The notes under the pieces were generated by a model. It did not search any database. It was not told where the DNA came from and saw only the letters and a program-made list of their open reading frames with translations. This document shows, piece after piece, positions 16,883 to 24,891 of a stretch of DNA of 41,836 bases. How positions within the stretch are numbered: position 1 is the first letter of the stretch; each line of letters starts with the position of its first letter. Source of the stretch: Desulfobulbaceae bacterium BRH_c16a (GTDB lineage Bacteria > Desulfobacterota > Desulfobulbia > Desulfobulbales > Desulfocapsaceae); the NCBI GenBank assembly GCA_000961725.1, contig LADS01000027.1, positions 1 to 41,836 of the forward strand. The letters run 5' to 3'. Made by a program: the position numbers and the translations under genes.

Positions 16883-18903
16883 TAATGATTCGGCGATTTG
16901 ACGATCTTCCCATTCAGGCCAAGCTGGCGATCATCGTCATGCTGATCTGCAGTACTTTGGTCATGCTTATGACTGTCCTCTTTGTCTTTGACAAGGTTTT
17001 TTCATTTCGGCGGAGCATGGTGGAGAACCATACCATGCTTGCTGAAACAATCGCGAAAAACAGTACGGCCGCCCTGGCTTTCGACGATCCGGCAGCGGCG
17101 CTCGAAACCTTGTCGGCTTTGAGAGTGGTCGGCGATGTGGTCGAGGCGGCAATTTACACCGGCCCCGGCACTCTGTTCGCTGTCTATCGGCAGGATGGGC
17201 TCGATACGAAAGAAGTGGCAAAGGTCAGCGAAAAGATCCTTGCCGAGGTAAGAAACGAAACGCAGATGATGGCAGTGCACATTTTCGATAACGGCTATCT
17301 TGAACTCGCGGCACCCATAATCCTCGAGAAGAAGCAAATCGGCTATATCACAATCCGTGCCGATCTGAAGGAACTGTACAACAGACTGCTGGGATCCATT
17401 GTGCTGGTCGTTGCCTTGCTTGTGGCCATGGGAGTGCTGGCCCAACTCGTTTCGGTTCGGCTCCACCGCTTCATCGCGAGGCCGTTGGTGGGACTCCTGG
17501 AGACGATGGACTCGGTGGGCAGGGAGAGCAATTATTCTTACCGGGTGAAAAAACTCAACAACGACGAATTCGGCAGTTTGACCGAAGGCTTCAACAGCAT
17601 GCTCGCGGAGATTGAAAAACGCGACGAAGAGTTGGCCCGGCACCGTGAAGATCTCGAGATCCTGGTCAATAAACGGACCATGGAGCTGGTCTTGGCCAAC
17701 CAGCAGTTGCAGAAAGAGATCGAGGACCGTAAAGAGATCCAGGATCAACTGGCGCGGGCCCAGCGGATGGAGGCGATAGGCACCCTGGCGGCGGGCGTTG
17801 CCCATGACCTGAATAACATCCTTTCAGGGGTAGTGTCATACCCCGAATTATTGCTTATGCGGCTTCCTCGAGATCATGAAATGAGCGGGCCGCTGACCAC
17901 AATCCGGACCTCCGGCCAGAAAGCCGCCGCCATTGTCCAGGATTTGCTTACGCTTGCCCGCCGAGGAGCAATGGTCATGGAGGTTCTGGATCTGGCAAAT
18001 GTAGTCGATGATTATCTGGCCAGCCCGGAATGTGCAAACATGCTTGACCGGCACCCCGATATCCGGATTGTCAGAAATTTTGCAGGGGATCTTCTGCGGG
18101 TCAAAGGATCGCCGGTTCATCTTGGCAAGACGGTCATGAACCTGGTCATCAATGCTGCCGAAGCGATGAGCCAGGGCGGCGTTATCACGCTGACACTTCA
18201 TAATAGTTATCTCGATAAACCGGTCCATGGATATAAAAAGATAACGGAAGGTAATTATGTTATCCTGACAGTCGCTGATACCGGCCATGGAATTTCCGCC
18301 GAAGATCTTCGCTTTATTTTTGAACCCTTCTATACCAGGAAGAAGATGGGGGTCAGTGGGACCGGGCTTGGTATGGCGGTGGTCTGGGGTGCTGTGCAGG
18401 ACCATAAAGGATATATCGATGTACGGAGCATGCCTGGTGAGGGTGCGACATTTTCCCTCTATTTTCCGGCGACTGCGCAGCTGCATTCCCAGGAGCAGCT
18501 GGAGGACCTGCAGCAATATCGGGGGAAGGGCGAGATGATTCTGGTTGTTGACGATGTCAAGGAACAACGGATCATTGCCGGCGATATTCTGCGTGAACTC
18601 GGTTATCTTGCCGATGCCGTCGCCAGCGGTGAAGAAGCCGTCGAGTATCTGAAAAAGAGGACGGTCGATCTGCTTGTTCTCGACATGATAATGGATCCCG
18701 GTATCGACGGGATTGAGACCTACCGCCAGGCGCTGCAGCTTAAACCTCATCAGCGGGCCATTATTGCCAGCGGCTATTCCGAATATAACCGCGTTGAACT
18801 GGCCATGAAACTCGGGGTAATGATGCATTTGCGCAAACCTTATACTATTGGCGGTCTGGCCAAAGTGGTGCGGCAGGAAATCGACCGTAAAGACCATCGA
18901 TAA
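16879..18903 (+). CDS. Hybrid sensor histidine kinase with C-terminal receiver
   Basis: The 674-residue protein has a membrane span near residues 15-38 and an extracytoplasmic sensor (about 40-170; ENHTMLAETIAKNSTAALAF is CHASE8-like). A second span lies near 172-195, then a HAMP linker and a coiled coil (about 240-295). The dimerisation domain carries the phospho-accepting H309 in AHDLNNIL, followed by the ATPase domain with VADTGHGIS and GTGLGMAVVWG. A receiver domain starts near residue 550 (VVDDVKEQR) with phospho-acceptor D602 in VLDMIMDPGIDG and the conserved lysine in RKPYT. No output domain or separate regulator gene is nearby, so the phosphate must pass to a distant partner. The gene is coupled to the YfiR-like gene. 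Confidence 0.93.
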   Translation: MIMIRRFDDLPIQAKLAIIVMLICSTLVMLMTVLFVFDKVFSFRRSMVENHTMLAETIAKNSTAALAFDDPAAALETLSALRVVGDVVEAAIYTGPGTLFAVYRQDGLDTKEVAKVSEKILAEVRNETQMMAVHIFDNGYLELAAPIILEKKQIGYITIRADLKELYNRLLGSIVLVVALLVAMGVLAQLVSVRLHRFIARPLVGLLETMDSVGRESNYSYRVKKLNNDEFGSLTEGFNSMLAEIEKRDEELARHREDLEILVNKRTMELVLANQQLQKEIEDRKEIQDQLARAQRMEAIGTLAAGVAHDLNNILSGVVSYPELLLMRLPRDHEMSGPLTTIRTSGQKAAAIVQDLLTLARRGAMVMEVLDLANVVDDYLASPECANMLDRHPDIRIVRNFAGDLLRVKGSPVHLGKTVMNLVINAAEAMSQGGVITLTLHNSYLDKPVHGYKKITEGNYVILTVADTGHGISAEDLRFIFEPFYTRKKMGVSGTGLGMAVVWGAVQDHKGYIDVRSMPGEGATFSLYFPATAQLHSQEQLEDLQQYRGKGEMILVVDDVKEQRIIAGDILRELGYLADAVASGEEAVEYLKKRTVDLLVLDMIMDPGIDGIETYRQALQLKPHQRAIIASGYSEYNRVELAMKLGVMMHLRKPYTIGGLAKVVRQEIDRKDHR

Positions 18904-19043
18904 ACTGCCTGGTTTTAATCGGTCCCGGTGTCTCCTTGGCATTAATTTTCAGTATACCTTGATTTTCCGCTATTTATGAGTAAATAGTTCTGGCAAAGTG
19001 GCGAACTTCAAACCATATCTTTACAAAAAAGGGGGAGAATGCC

Positions 19044-19754
19044 GTGGCGTATTCCATAACACCTTTGCTCACAGGAGTTCGAAACCCCGACCAGGGGATC
19101 ATGACCTACCAGAAGGGTTACGGGAAGAGGATCTGGCTGCCTATCTGGGCATTTCTGGTTCAGGGTGACGGGCACAATATTCTGGTGGATACGGGGCTTG
19201 ACGAAAACGAGCTGTTCACCCCGGACGAATTCATCGAAGATACGGGCCTGGAGCCCGCCTCGCTCGTCGATTGTCTGGCAAAGCATGATCTGACTGTTGA
19301 GGACATCGACATTGTCGTCAACACCCATTTGCACGATGATCACTGCGGCAACAACCTCCTGTTTTCCCAGGCTGCTTTTTATACCCATCCGAGGGAGATT
19401 GATTTCTGCCATTCGCCGCATCCTCTCGATCATCGTTATGATGAATATTATATCGAAGGAATCGATTTTATTGCGGTCGAAGGGGGGGCGGAAATCGTCC
19501 CCGGCATCAAGGTTATCCATTCGCCGGGACATACTCTCGGGGGGCTGTCGGTACTGGTCGAGACGGTTGAGGGGCCTGCGGTGATTACCGGTTTTTGCTG
19601 CAATCGGGAAAATTTCCCGCCTCATGGGCCGGCGGTATGTCCGGGGGTGCATCTGGATGCGATGGCTGCCTGGGATTCTATACAGCGTGTAAAAGAGCTT
19701 GACGTGACGATTCTGCCGTTGCATGATCTTGGTCTGAAAAGAATCGGCGGATGA
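19044..19754 (+). CDS. Metallo-beta-lactamase fold hydrolase, N-acyl homoserine lactonase-like
   Basis: The 236-residue protein has the metal-binding NTHLHDDHCGNN, a downstream ligand in HSPGHTLGG and a final histidine in LPLHDL, the pattern of lactonase-like metallo-hydrolases. The position that usually holds the metal-bridging aspartate reads ITGFCCNREN, with no Asp. GTG 19044 is taken as start because a purine-rich GGGGGAGA lies just upstream; the ATG 5 nt earlier is in another frame and stops at once. A quorum-quenching role is not implied: many proteins of this family have other ester or lactone substrates. It is followed by the glycosyltransferase gene on the same strand after 34 bp. 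Confidence 0.82.
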   Translation: MAYSITPLLTGVRNPDQGIMTYQKGYGKRIWLPIWAFLVQGDGHNILVDTGLDENELFTPDEFIEDTGLEPASLVDCLAKHDLTVEDIDIVVNTHLHDDHCGNNLLFSQAAFYTHPREIDFCHSPHPLDHRYDEYYIEGIDFIAVEGGAEIVPGIKVIHSPGHTLGGLSVLVETVEGPAVITGFCCNRENFPPHGPAVCPGVHLDAMAAWDSIQRVKELDVTILPLHDLGLKRIGG

Positions 19755-19788
19755 TGGGGCAGCACTTTTCCTGCATGAGGATATCGAA

Positions 19789-20490
19789 TTGGCAACAGTC
19801 ACTCTCATAGTCCCCACTCTCAATGAGGCGGAAAATATCGATATCCTCCTGGAGCGGCTCACTCTGGTGCGGCAATCATCCAAGCTGGAGTTTGATGTGC
19901 TGTTTGTCGATTCGGCATCATCGGACTCCACCTGTGCTCGGATCTCTGCATGGCTGAACCGGGGGCCGGTCCGGTTGCTCAGGCGGGAGATCAATGTCGG
20001 TCTTGCCGGAGCGGTAATCGCCGGGGCGGGAGCAACCGACGCAAAGTTCATCCTCGTCATGGATGCCGATCTCAGTCATCCTCCGGAGGCTATCCCCGAC
20101 CTCCTCGGGCCGCTTCTGGCCGGGACCCACGATATGGTGATCGGCAGCAGATATGTGGAAGGCGGGGCGACCCCCGACTGGCCCCTGTCGAGAAGGCTGT
20201 CGTCACGGATCGCCACCATTCCCGCCCTGCTGTTCTGCAATGTCAATGATCCGTTGGCCGGTTTTTTCGCAGTTGAAAGAAAGCGATTGATCGATTTGCC
20301 CGGAACCGTCCCGGGTTTCAAAATAGGCCTGGCCATTCTTGCCGAATATGGCAGTGAATTGCGGATAAAAGAAATTCCCATCGAATTCAGAGACCGGGAT
20401 TTCGGCGTATCCAAAATGAACCGAAAGGTCGTCTTCGACTACCTGCGGCAACTGCTCGGCCTGGCAGGAAGACGGATTATCAGGCGCTAG
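19789..20490 (+). CDS. Family 2 glycosyltransferase, dolichol/polyprenol-phosphate mannosyltransferase type
   Basis: The 233-residue protein has the GT2 opening TVTLIVPTLNEAENI, the nucleotide-sugar aspartates in VDSASSD and the metal-binding VMDADLSHPPE, then IGSRYVEGG and the late acidic-basic EFRDRDFGVSKM. These match polyprenol-phosphate mannose synthases, which load mannose or another sugar from GDP- or UDP-sugar onto a lipid carrier at the inner membrane. It lacks the C-terminal membrane domain of longer relatives. TTG 19789 is the only start in frame that gives a normal N terminus; an ATG just upstream is in another frame. It overlaps convergent fumC by 11 nt. Confidence 0.85.
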   Translation: MATVTLIVPTLNEAENIDILLERLTLVRQSSKLEFDVLFVDSASSDSTCARISAWLNRGPVRLLRREINVGLAGAVIAGAGATDAKFILVMDADLSHPPEAIPDLLGPLLAGTHDMVIGSRYVEGGATPDWPLSRRLSSRIATIPALLFCNVNDPLAGFFAVERKRLIDLPGTVPGFKIGLAILAEYGSELRIKEIPIEFRDRDFGVSKMNRKVVFDYLRQLLGLAGRRIIRR

Positions 20491-21874
20491 CTTCTTTCCC
20501 ACCGCCTTCCGCAAGATTTCTCGGATCAAGCAGACGTTTCAGCTCTTGCCGGGGAATGTCGGTATGTTCCAAAGCCACGTCAAGCACGGGCCTCTGTTCT
20601 TTTTGGGCAATTTTGGCAATTTCCGCCGCTTTCAGATAGCCGATTACCGGATTGAGAGCCGTTACCAGAATGGGATTTAAAGAGAGAGCCCGATCATAGA
20701 CCTCACGGTTGACTGTCATCGTCGCGACTGCCTTTTCACCCAGAGTGCGGGCACTGCCGGCCAGCAGGTCGATGGACTGGAGAATGTTGGCCGCCGCAAC
20801 CGGCAGCATGGTGTTCAGCTGGAAATTGCCGCCTATCCCGGCAAGCGTGATGACGGTGTCATTGCCGATGACCTGAGCTGCCGCCATGCATACTGCTTCG
20901 GGGATGACCGGATTGACTTTTGCCGGCATGATGCTCGAGCCCGGCTGTAAAGCAGGCAAGGTGATTTCGCCAAAGCCGGTAAGGGGGCCGGAATTCATCC
21001 ACCGCAAGTCGTTGGCAATCTTGGTCAAGGCTACGGCGCAGGTTTTCAGATGTCCGGAAAACTCAACCACCGTATCCAGACTGCTGAGCCCTTTATAGAG
21101 AGACAATGCCTGAGTAAAAGGCATCGACGTGTCCAGACTGAGCTGGGCGATAGCCTTGGCGGCAAAGCCCGGATGACAGTTGACGCCTGAGCCGACCGCT
21201 GTCCCGCCCAGCGGGAGCCGTTGCAGCCTGGACAGGGCGCTCTGAATCCTTTCAATGCATTCATCGAGTTGAGCCGCCCATCCGTCCATTTCCGACTGCA
21301 GAAAGATCGGCAGAGCGTCCATGAGATGGGTCCGGGCAGTTTTGATTACATCGTTGTGGGCTGCACCACAGGAACGGATGATCCGAGCCAGGTCGCCGAT
21401 GGCAGGCAGCAGGGAACGACTGACCGCGATGGCAGCGGACAGATGGATGGCAGTAGGAATCACATCGTTGCTGCTTTGTCCGAGGTTGACATGATCGTTT
21501 GGTGAGAGCTCGGTGCCTTGAGCGCGGACTATCCCGACAATGACTTCGTTGACATTCATGTTCGTGCTGGTGCCGCTTCCTGTCTGGAAAATGGAAACAG
21601 GGAACTGTTCAGTGGGGCGGGTTGTACGAAGTGCGGCAACGGCAGCAACAATCAGCTGTGCATAATTTTCAGGCAACAGTCCCAGTTCGCCATTGGTGCG
21701 AGCCGCAGCCGATTTGATCAACAGAACTGCCTCGAGAAAGTTCCACGGCAAAGGCTCGCTGGAGATTGTGAAGTTTTCAACAGCTCGTTGGGTCTGGGCG
21801 CCATATAAGGCATGCGCCGGAACTTTAACTTCTCCCATGCTGTCCTGTTCAGTGCGAAATTGAGTGGATTTCAT
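20480..21874 (-). CDS. fumC: Class II fumarate hydratase
   Basis: The 464-residue protein belongs to the fumarase/aspartase superfamily and interconverts fumarate and malate without an iron-sulfur cluster. Motifs in order are YGAQTQRAVENF, TGSGTSTNMNVNEV, GQSSNDVIPTA, the TARTHLMDALP segment and the signature loop GSSIMPAKVNPVIPE. Aspartases share the fold and a PAKVNP loop, so an ammonia-lyase is possible, but the overall pattern fits FumC. GGGGGAT precedes its ATG. It lies 52 bp after marR on the same strand and is probably co-transcribed. A second, iron-sulfur fumarase is encoded at 38433-39947. Confidence 0.85.
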   Translation of the reverse strand: MKSTQFRTEQDSMGEVKVPAHALYGAQTQRAVENFTISSEPLPWNFLEAVLLIKSAAARTNGELGLLPENYAQLIVAAVAALRTTRPTEQFPVSIFQTGSGTSTNMNVNEVIVGIVRAQGTELSPNDHVNLGQSSNDVIPTAIHLSAAIAVSRSLLPAIGDLARIIRSCGAAHNDVIKTARTHLMDALPIFLQSEMDGWAAQLDECIERIQSALSRLQRLPLGGTAVGSGVNCHPGFAAKAIAQLSLDTSMPFTQALSLYKGLSSLDTVVEFSGHLKTCAVALTKIANDLRWMNSGPLTGFGEITLPALQPGSSIMPAKVNPVIPEAVCMAAAQVIGNDTVITLAGIGGNFQLNTMLPVAAANILQSIDLLAGSARTLGEKAVATMTVNREVYDRALSLNPILVTALNPVIGYLKAAEIAKIAQKEQRPVLDVALEHTDIPRQELKRLLDPRNLAEGGGKEASA

Positions 21875-21926
21875 GCATCCCCCTTAGCCTGCGGCTGTGC
21901 CGGCTGGCGTCAGTTAAAATATGCGG

Positions 21927-22388
21927 TTACTTTCCCTTTCCTGTATCGTTCTCTTCAGGGATTGAAAGCTTTTTCAGGAGTTTGCCGAGTGTCTGCTGTT
22001 CTTGTTCGGTAAGCACCGACATTCTGTTGAAGAGTATTTCGGCGTGGACCGGAAAAATCCTTTCAATAAGCTCTCGACCCTTTTCTGTCAGATGAATCGC
22101 ATAATACCTTCGGTCTTCCATACTCAGGATCCTGGTCACCAGACCGGCTTTTTCCAAGTTATTGATAATAGTGGTGATGTTTCCAGGTGACTTGAGGATC
22201 TTTTCCGACAATTCTTTCTGCGACATCGGGCCCAGATGAACAAGAGCTTCGAGGATACCGAACTGGCTCACGGTCAGCTCGTTCTGAAGGTGTTTGTGAA
22301 CATGATATGAAACAGTGTTTGTACAGCGTACCAGTTTGACGAAAGTATTCAGGGCCAGGACCTGCTTTCGGTTGCCGCGAAATTTCAT
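21927..22388 (-). CDS. MarR family transcriptional regulator
   Basis: The 153-residue winged-helix regulator shows the MarR pattern: LTVSQFGILEALVHLGPMSQKELSEKILKSPGNITTIINNLEKAGLV for the recognition helices and the wing motif SMEDRRYYAIHLTEKGREL. The C terminus holds the dimerisation helices. MarR proteins usually repress their own operon until a ligand or oxidant releases them. A perfect 8-bp inverted repeat lies 12 bp upstream of its start (22401-22421), fitting an autoregulatory operator. Its target would then include fumC, encoded just downstream. No cysteine pair indicative of an OhrR-type redox switch stands out beyond one Cys near residue 19. Confidence 0.9.
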   Translation of the reverse strand: MKFRGNRKQVLALNTFVKLVRCTNTVSYHVHKHLQNELTVSQFGILEALVHLGPMSQKELSEKILKSPGNITTIINNLEKAGLVTRILSMEDRRYYAIHLTEKGRELIERIFPVHAEILFNRMSVLTEQEQQTLGKLLKKLSIPEENDTGKGK

Positions 22389-22400
22389 AATCTACTCCAA

Positions 22401-22421
22401 AGTTTAATTTGATATTAAACT
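22401..22421. promoter_or_regulatory. Inverted repeat, probable MarR operator
   Basis: AGTTTAAT and ATTAAACT are perfect inverted repeats separated by 5 bp (TTGAT), giving a 21-bp dyad 12 bp before the marR start codon. Size, symmetry and position suit a MarR dimer site that blocks transcription of marR-fumC. Confidence 0.65.
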
Positions 22422-22638
22422 CTATCCGAATGCACATAATGTCAATGGTGATGAAGTCGTAAGTTTGTCTTATAAAGAAAGTTGCTACTTATAACAAGTT
22501 GAAATCACAAAAATCAGTACTCCGGGCGAGGGAAAAAAACCTGTCGTGCGAGCTGATTTTTACGTGATGATCAAATGTTTGTAATCGTTCAAAGACAAAA
22601 ATGTACGAGAGGGGAGGCGAGAAAATAGTGGTGAGGTG

Positions 22639-22666
22639 TGTCGGTCGGACAGCCATCCGACCGACA
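22639..22666 (-). terminator. Strong hairpin after desulfoferrodoxin gene
   Basis: An 11-bp perfect stem (22639-22649/22656-22666, core GTCGGTCGGA/TCCGACCGAC) with a 6-nt loop lies 11 nt past the stop of the desulfoferrodoxin gene. No uridine run follows on the minus strand, so it may be a factor-dependent terminator or an mRNA 3' stabiliser rather than a classic intrinsic terminator. The rest of 22422-22638 shows no gene. Confidence 0.55.
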
Positions 22667-22677
22667 TGCGAAGCATA

Positions 22678-23052
22678 CTATTTCTTCCAGAGTCCGTGGA
22701 GATTACAGTAGGCCCTGGCGGAAACGCCATCGGCAGCAAGGGGGAAAAACGCTGCAGGTTTGTCGGTTGGAGAAAGGAACTGGCGATACACGGTATTCCC
22801 GACAGAGAGTTCTATCCATTCGATAAAGTGGGCTGCGGTCATCGGATGATCGACCGACCCGACAGTAACCTCCCAGCCCCCATCTTTTCTGGTAAGGACC
22901 GGAACATGTTTTTCCACTGCCGCATCCGTGGTGTTTTCTTTCTGCATGGTCATTTCCTGGCCACAGCACATCATCTCAGCGCCACCAGCGGTAAGAACCT
23001 CGGCGATATTCCCACAAACATCACACTTGTACACTGCCATTTTCTGCGCCAT
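22678..23052 (-). CDS. dfx: Desulfoferrodoxin (superoxide reductase)
   Basis: This 124-residue protein reduces superoxide to hydrogen peroxide without forming oxygen, a typical defence in anaerobes. The N-terminal desulforedoxin-type centre has C10, C13, C29 and C30 (CDVCG...MCCG), so it is the two-iron class. The C-terminal catalytic iron site has its histidines in EKHVPV, DHPMTAAHFIEW and YCNLHG, where the cysteine is the axial ligand. CAGGAG lies 8 nt before ATG 23052; the internal ATG at codon 5 is less well placed. Electrons would come from rubredoxin, encoded at 30192-30350. The gene is monocistronic and divergent from the oxidase operon. Confidence 0.96.
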   Translation of the reverse strand: MAQKMAVYKCDVCGNIAEVLTAGGAEMMCCGQEMTMQKENTTDAAVEKHVPVLTRKDGGWEVTVGSVDHPMTAAHFIEWIELSVGNTVYRQFLSPTDKPAAFFPLAADGVSARAYCNLHGLWKK

Positions 23053-23311
23053 TCTTTTTTCTCCTGGGTATAATGGTTGATGTCACAGAATGGATGTCAT
23101 GCTTCATTATTCATTTAAAAGATGAGCAATTTCATCGCAGTCTGCCGCTACCGGACTATCTTCACCGCTGTAGAGTAATCATCGATTCTTCAGCCTGCAA
23201 ACGTTTTTAAAGCATTTCAAACAAAAATTCTCATTTCTATTTGCAAATGCGTCGCAAAACTACAATGTATCTTTTCATGTACGGAAAGATATGCTACTCT
23301 TTTCGGCAAGG

Positions 23312-23425
23312 TATAGGTTCCCCACCCCTATGCACTTCGGTGGTAATGCCCGGGCGAACACCACTCATTATCAGTCATTAACTCCCATAGACAAGTTTTC
23401 CAGGCAAGACCTTGTCACCATGGGA
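23312..23425 (+). promoter_or_regulatory. Structured leader with three hairpins upstream of the oxidase operon
   Basis: The 399-bp gap 23053-23451 has no convincing gene. Its 3' part can fold into three consecutive hairpins: ATAGG/CCTAT (23313-23317/23327-23331); GTGGT/ACCAC (23340-23344/23360-23364) enclosing GCCCGGGC; and a two-part stem TCCCAT+GACAAG/CTTGTC+ATGGGA (23383-23388, 23390-23395/23411-23416, 23420-23425). The last ends 15 nt before AAGGAG (23441-23446) of the DOMON gene. This looks like a cis-acting RNA, but I cannot match it to a known riboswitch class. Confidence 0.4.
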
Positions 23426-23451
23426 ATACTCATTATAATCAAGGAGAACTT

Positions 23452-24006
23452 ATGGGAATTATGCGAAACTTTAAAATGATTCTAGGCGGAATCGGTCTCA
23501 TGCTGCTCGGAACCGGGACGTTTTCCCCGGCAGCACAGTACGACCACGAAATACAGGATAAAAAAATGTCCTTTGCCTGGAAGGTCGACGGAGATAATCT
23601 GGCAGTAAAAATGTCGGCGCAAACGGAAGGCTGGGTAGGAATCGGTTTTAATCCGAGCAAGATGATGAAGGACGCCAATTTTATTCTCGGTTATGTAAAA
23701 GGCGGTAAAGCCGAGATAGTTGATGAATTCGGCAATGAGGATAATAATCACAGCCTGGACACCAAATTGGGCGGCACCGATAATGTGACCCTGGTGGGAG
23801 GCACAGAGGAGGGTGGAACGACCACTATCGAATTTATCATGCCTCTGAAATCATCTGACAAGAACGATACTGAAATAACCGTGGATGGTGACACCATCGT
23901 GTTGCTGGCATATGGCGGGGGGCGTGACAGTTTCAAGTCCAAGCACCAGTTCCGGACGACCCTGAAGGTCAACCTGAGTACGGGTGCCTCCCAGAAAGTC
24001 AAATAA
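23452..24006 (+). CDS. Exported DOMON domain protein
   Basis: The 184-residue protein has a signal peptide of about 28 residues (ILGGIGLMLLGTGTFSPAA) and a single DOMON domain: KKMSFAWKVDGDNLAVKMSAQ, EGWVGIGFNPSKMMKDANFILGYV, IVDEFG, then LLAYGGGRDSFKSKHQFR. DOMON domains bind heme or sugars outside the cytoplasm; in cytochrome-type members a Met near the GF...M motif and a late His are heme ligands, and both (MM near residue 70 and the His in KHQF) are present. AAGGAG lies just before the ATG. As first gene of the oxidase operon it may be a periplasmic electron carrier, but that is inferred. No c-type heme motif CxxCH is present. Confidence 0.85.
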   Translation: MGIMRNFKMILGGIGLMLLGTGTFSPAAQYDHEIQDKKMSFAWKVDGDNLAVKMSAQTEGWVGIGFNPSKMMKDANFILGYVKGGKAEIVDEFGNEDNNHSLDTKLGGTDNVTLVGGTEEGGTTTIEFIMPLKSSDKNDTEITVDGDTIVLLAYGGGRDSFKSKHQFRTTLKVNLSTGASQKVK

Positions 24007-24021
24007 TTACGGGCTGGACGC

Positions 24022-24891
24022 ATGGCCGGAATTGCAAATATTTTCTTATTGTTGGTCATGTTTCTGGGCATGGCGGCACGAATCGCCTGGGCTGTGAGCG
24101 AAAGTCCCGGCCTTCTGGAACAGAGCAAACGGGTGATTGCCGATAAGAGCAGTGACGGCGACCTGTGGATAGAAGACAAAACCGGGCAATTCGTTCCTCT
24201 CGATCTTGAGTTTGTCGATGAGGAGGGGAGGCCTGTCAGACTTGGCGACATTATAGATCGTCCCACACTTTTTCTTCCCATCTACTTTTATTGTCCCAAT
24301 ATCTGCAGCAAGAATCTGGCAAATCTGGCTATTGCCTTGAATAATCTAAGTGTTCAGCCCGGCAGGGATTACCGGGTCATTGCCCTCAGCTTTAATGAAG
24401 AGGAAGGCATTCAGGATGCGGCTCGGGCGAAAAGAAACTACCTGAAAATACTGGATGAGGGTTTTCCGGCAGGCGAGTGGCGTTTTCTGACCGGTAAAAA
24501 GGAAGCGATCAAAGCGGCAACCGACTCGGTCGGCTTTCGCTTTAAGAAGATCGACGATGAAACGTTTATTCATCCTGCCGCCCTGATGGTCATTGCTGCG
24601 GACGGCAAGATCATCCGTTATATTTACGGCTCGTTCCTGGCAGGTGATATCGATGTGGCTTTGTACGCTGCGGCCAGCGGGACGCCTGCTCTCTCGGTCC
24701 GGAGATTGCTCGACTTCTGCTTTAACTATGATCCGAATTCGAACAAATCGGTGTTTCAGACTGTTAAAGTAGTCGTTCTGATCCTTTTCGGCGTCATCTT
24801 GCTATGTCTCTGGCTCTATTACAGGAAAAAGGGGCATAACGCCGAGAAGGCGGTGACGGACAACAGCACTCTACAGGATAAACAAACATGA
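24022..24891 (+). CDS. SCO1/SenC/PrrC family copper chaperone
   Basis: The 289-residue membrane-anchored thioredoxin-fold protein delivers copper to the CuA site of cytochrome oxidase or keeps its thiols reduced. The copper-binding CPNIC (C-x3-C) sits in PIYFYCPNICSKN and the third ligand is the His in ETFIHPAALMVI. An N-terminal hydrophobic segment serves for export and a C-terminal span (VVLILFGVILLCLWLYY) anchors it, which is an addition to the usual SCO layout. It follows the DOMON gene by 15 bp and overlaps subunit I by 4 nt (ATGA), so it is clearly part of the oxidase operon. Confidence 0.94.
   Translation: MAGIANIFLLLVMFLGMAARIAWAVSESPGLLEQSKRVIADKSSDGDLWIEDKTGQFVPLDLEFVDEEGRPVRLGDIIDRPTLFLPIYFYCPNICSKNLANLAIALNNLSVQPGRDYRVIALSFNEEEGIQDAARAKRNYLKILDEGFPAGEWRFLTGKKEAIKAATDSVGFRFKKIDDETFIHPAALMVIAADGKIIRYIYGSFLAGDIDVALYAAASGTPALSVRRLLDFCFNYDPNSNKSVFQTVKVVVLILFGVILLCLWLYYRKKGHNAEKAVTDNSTLQDKQT

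Noticed and set aside
23291..23479. 62-codon frame before the DOMON gene
   Set aside because: It overlaps the hairpin-rich leader and the DOMON start, and its sequence resembles no protein.
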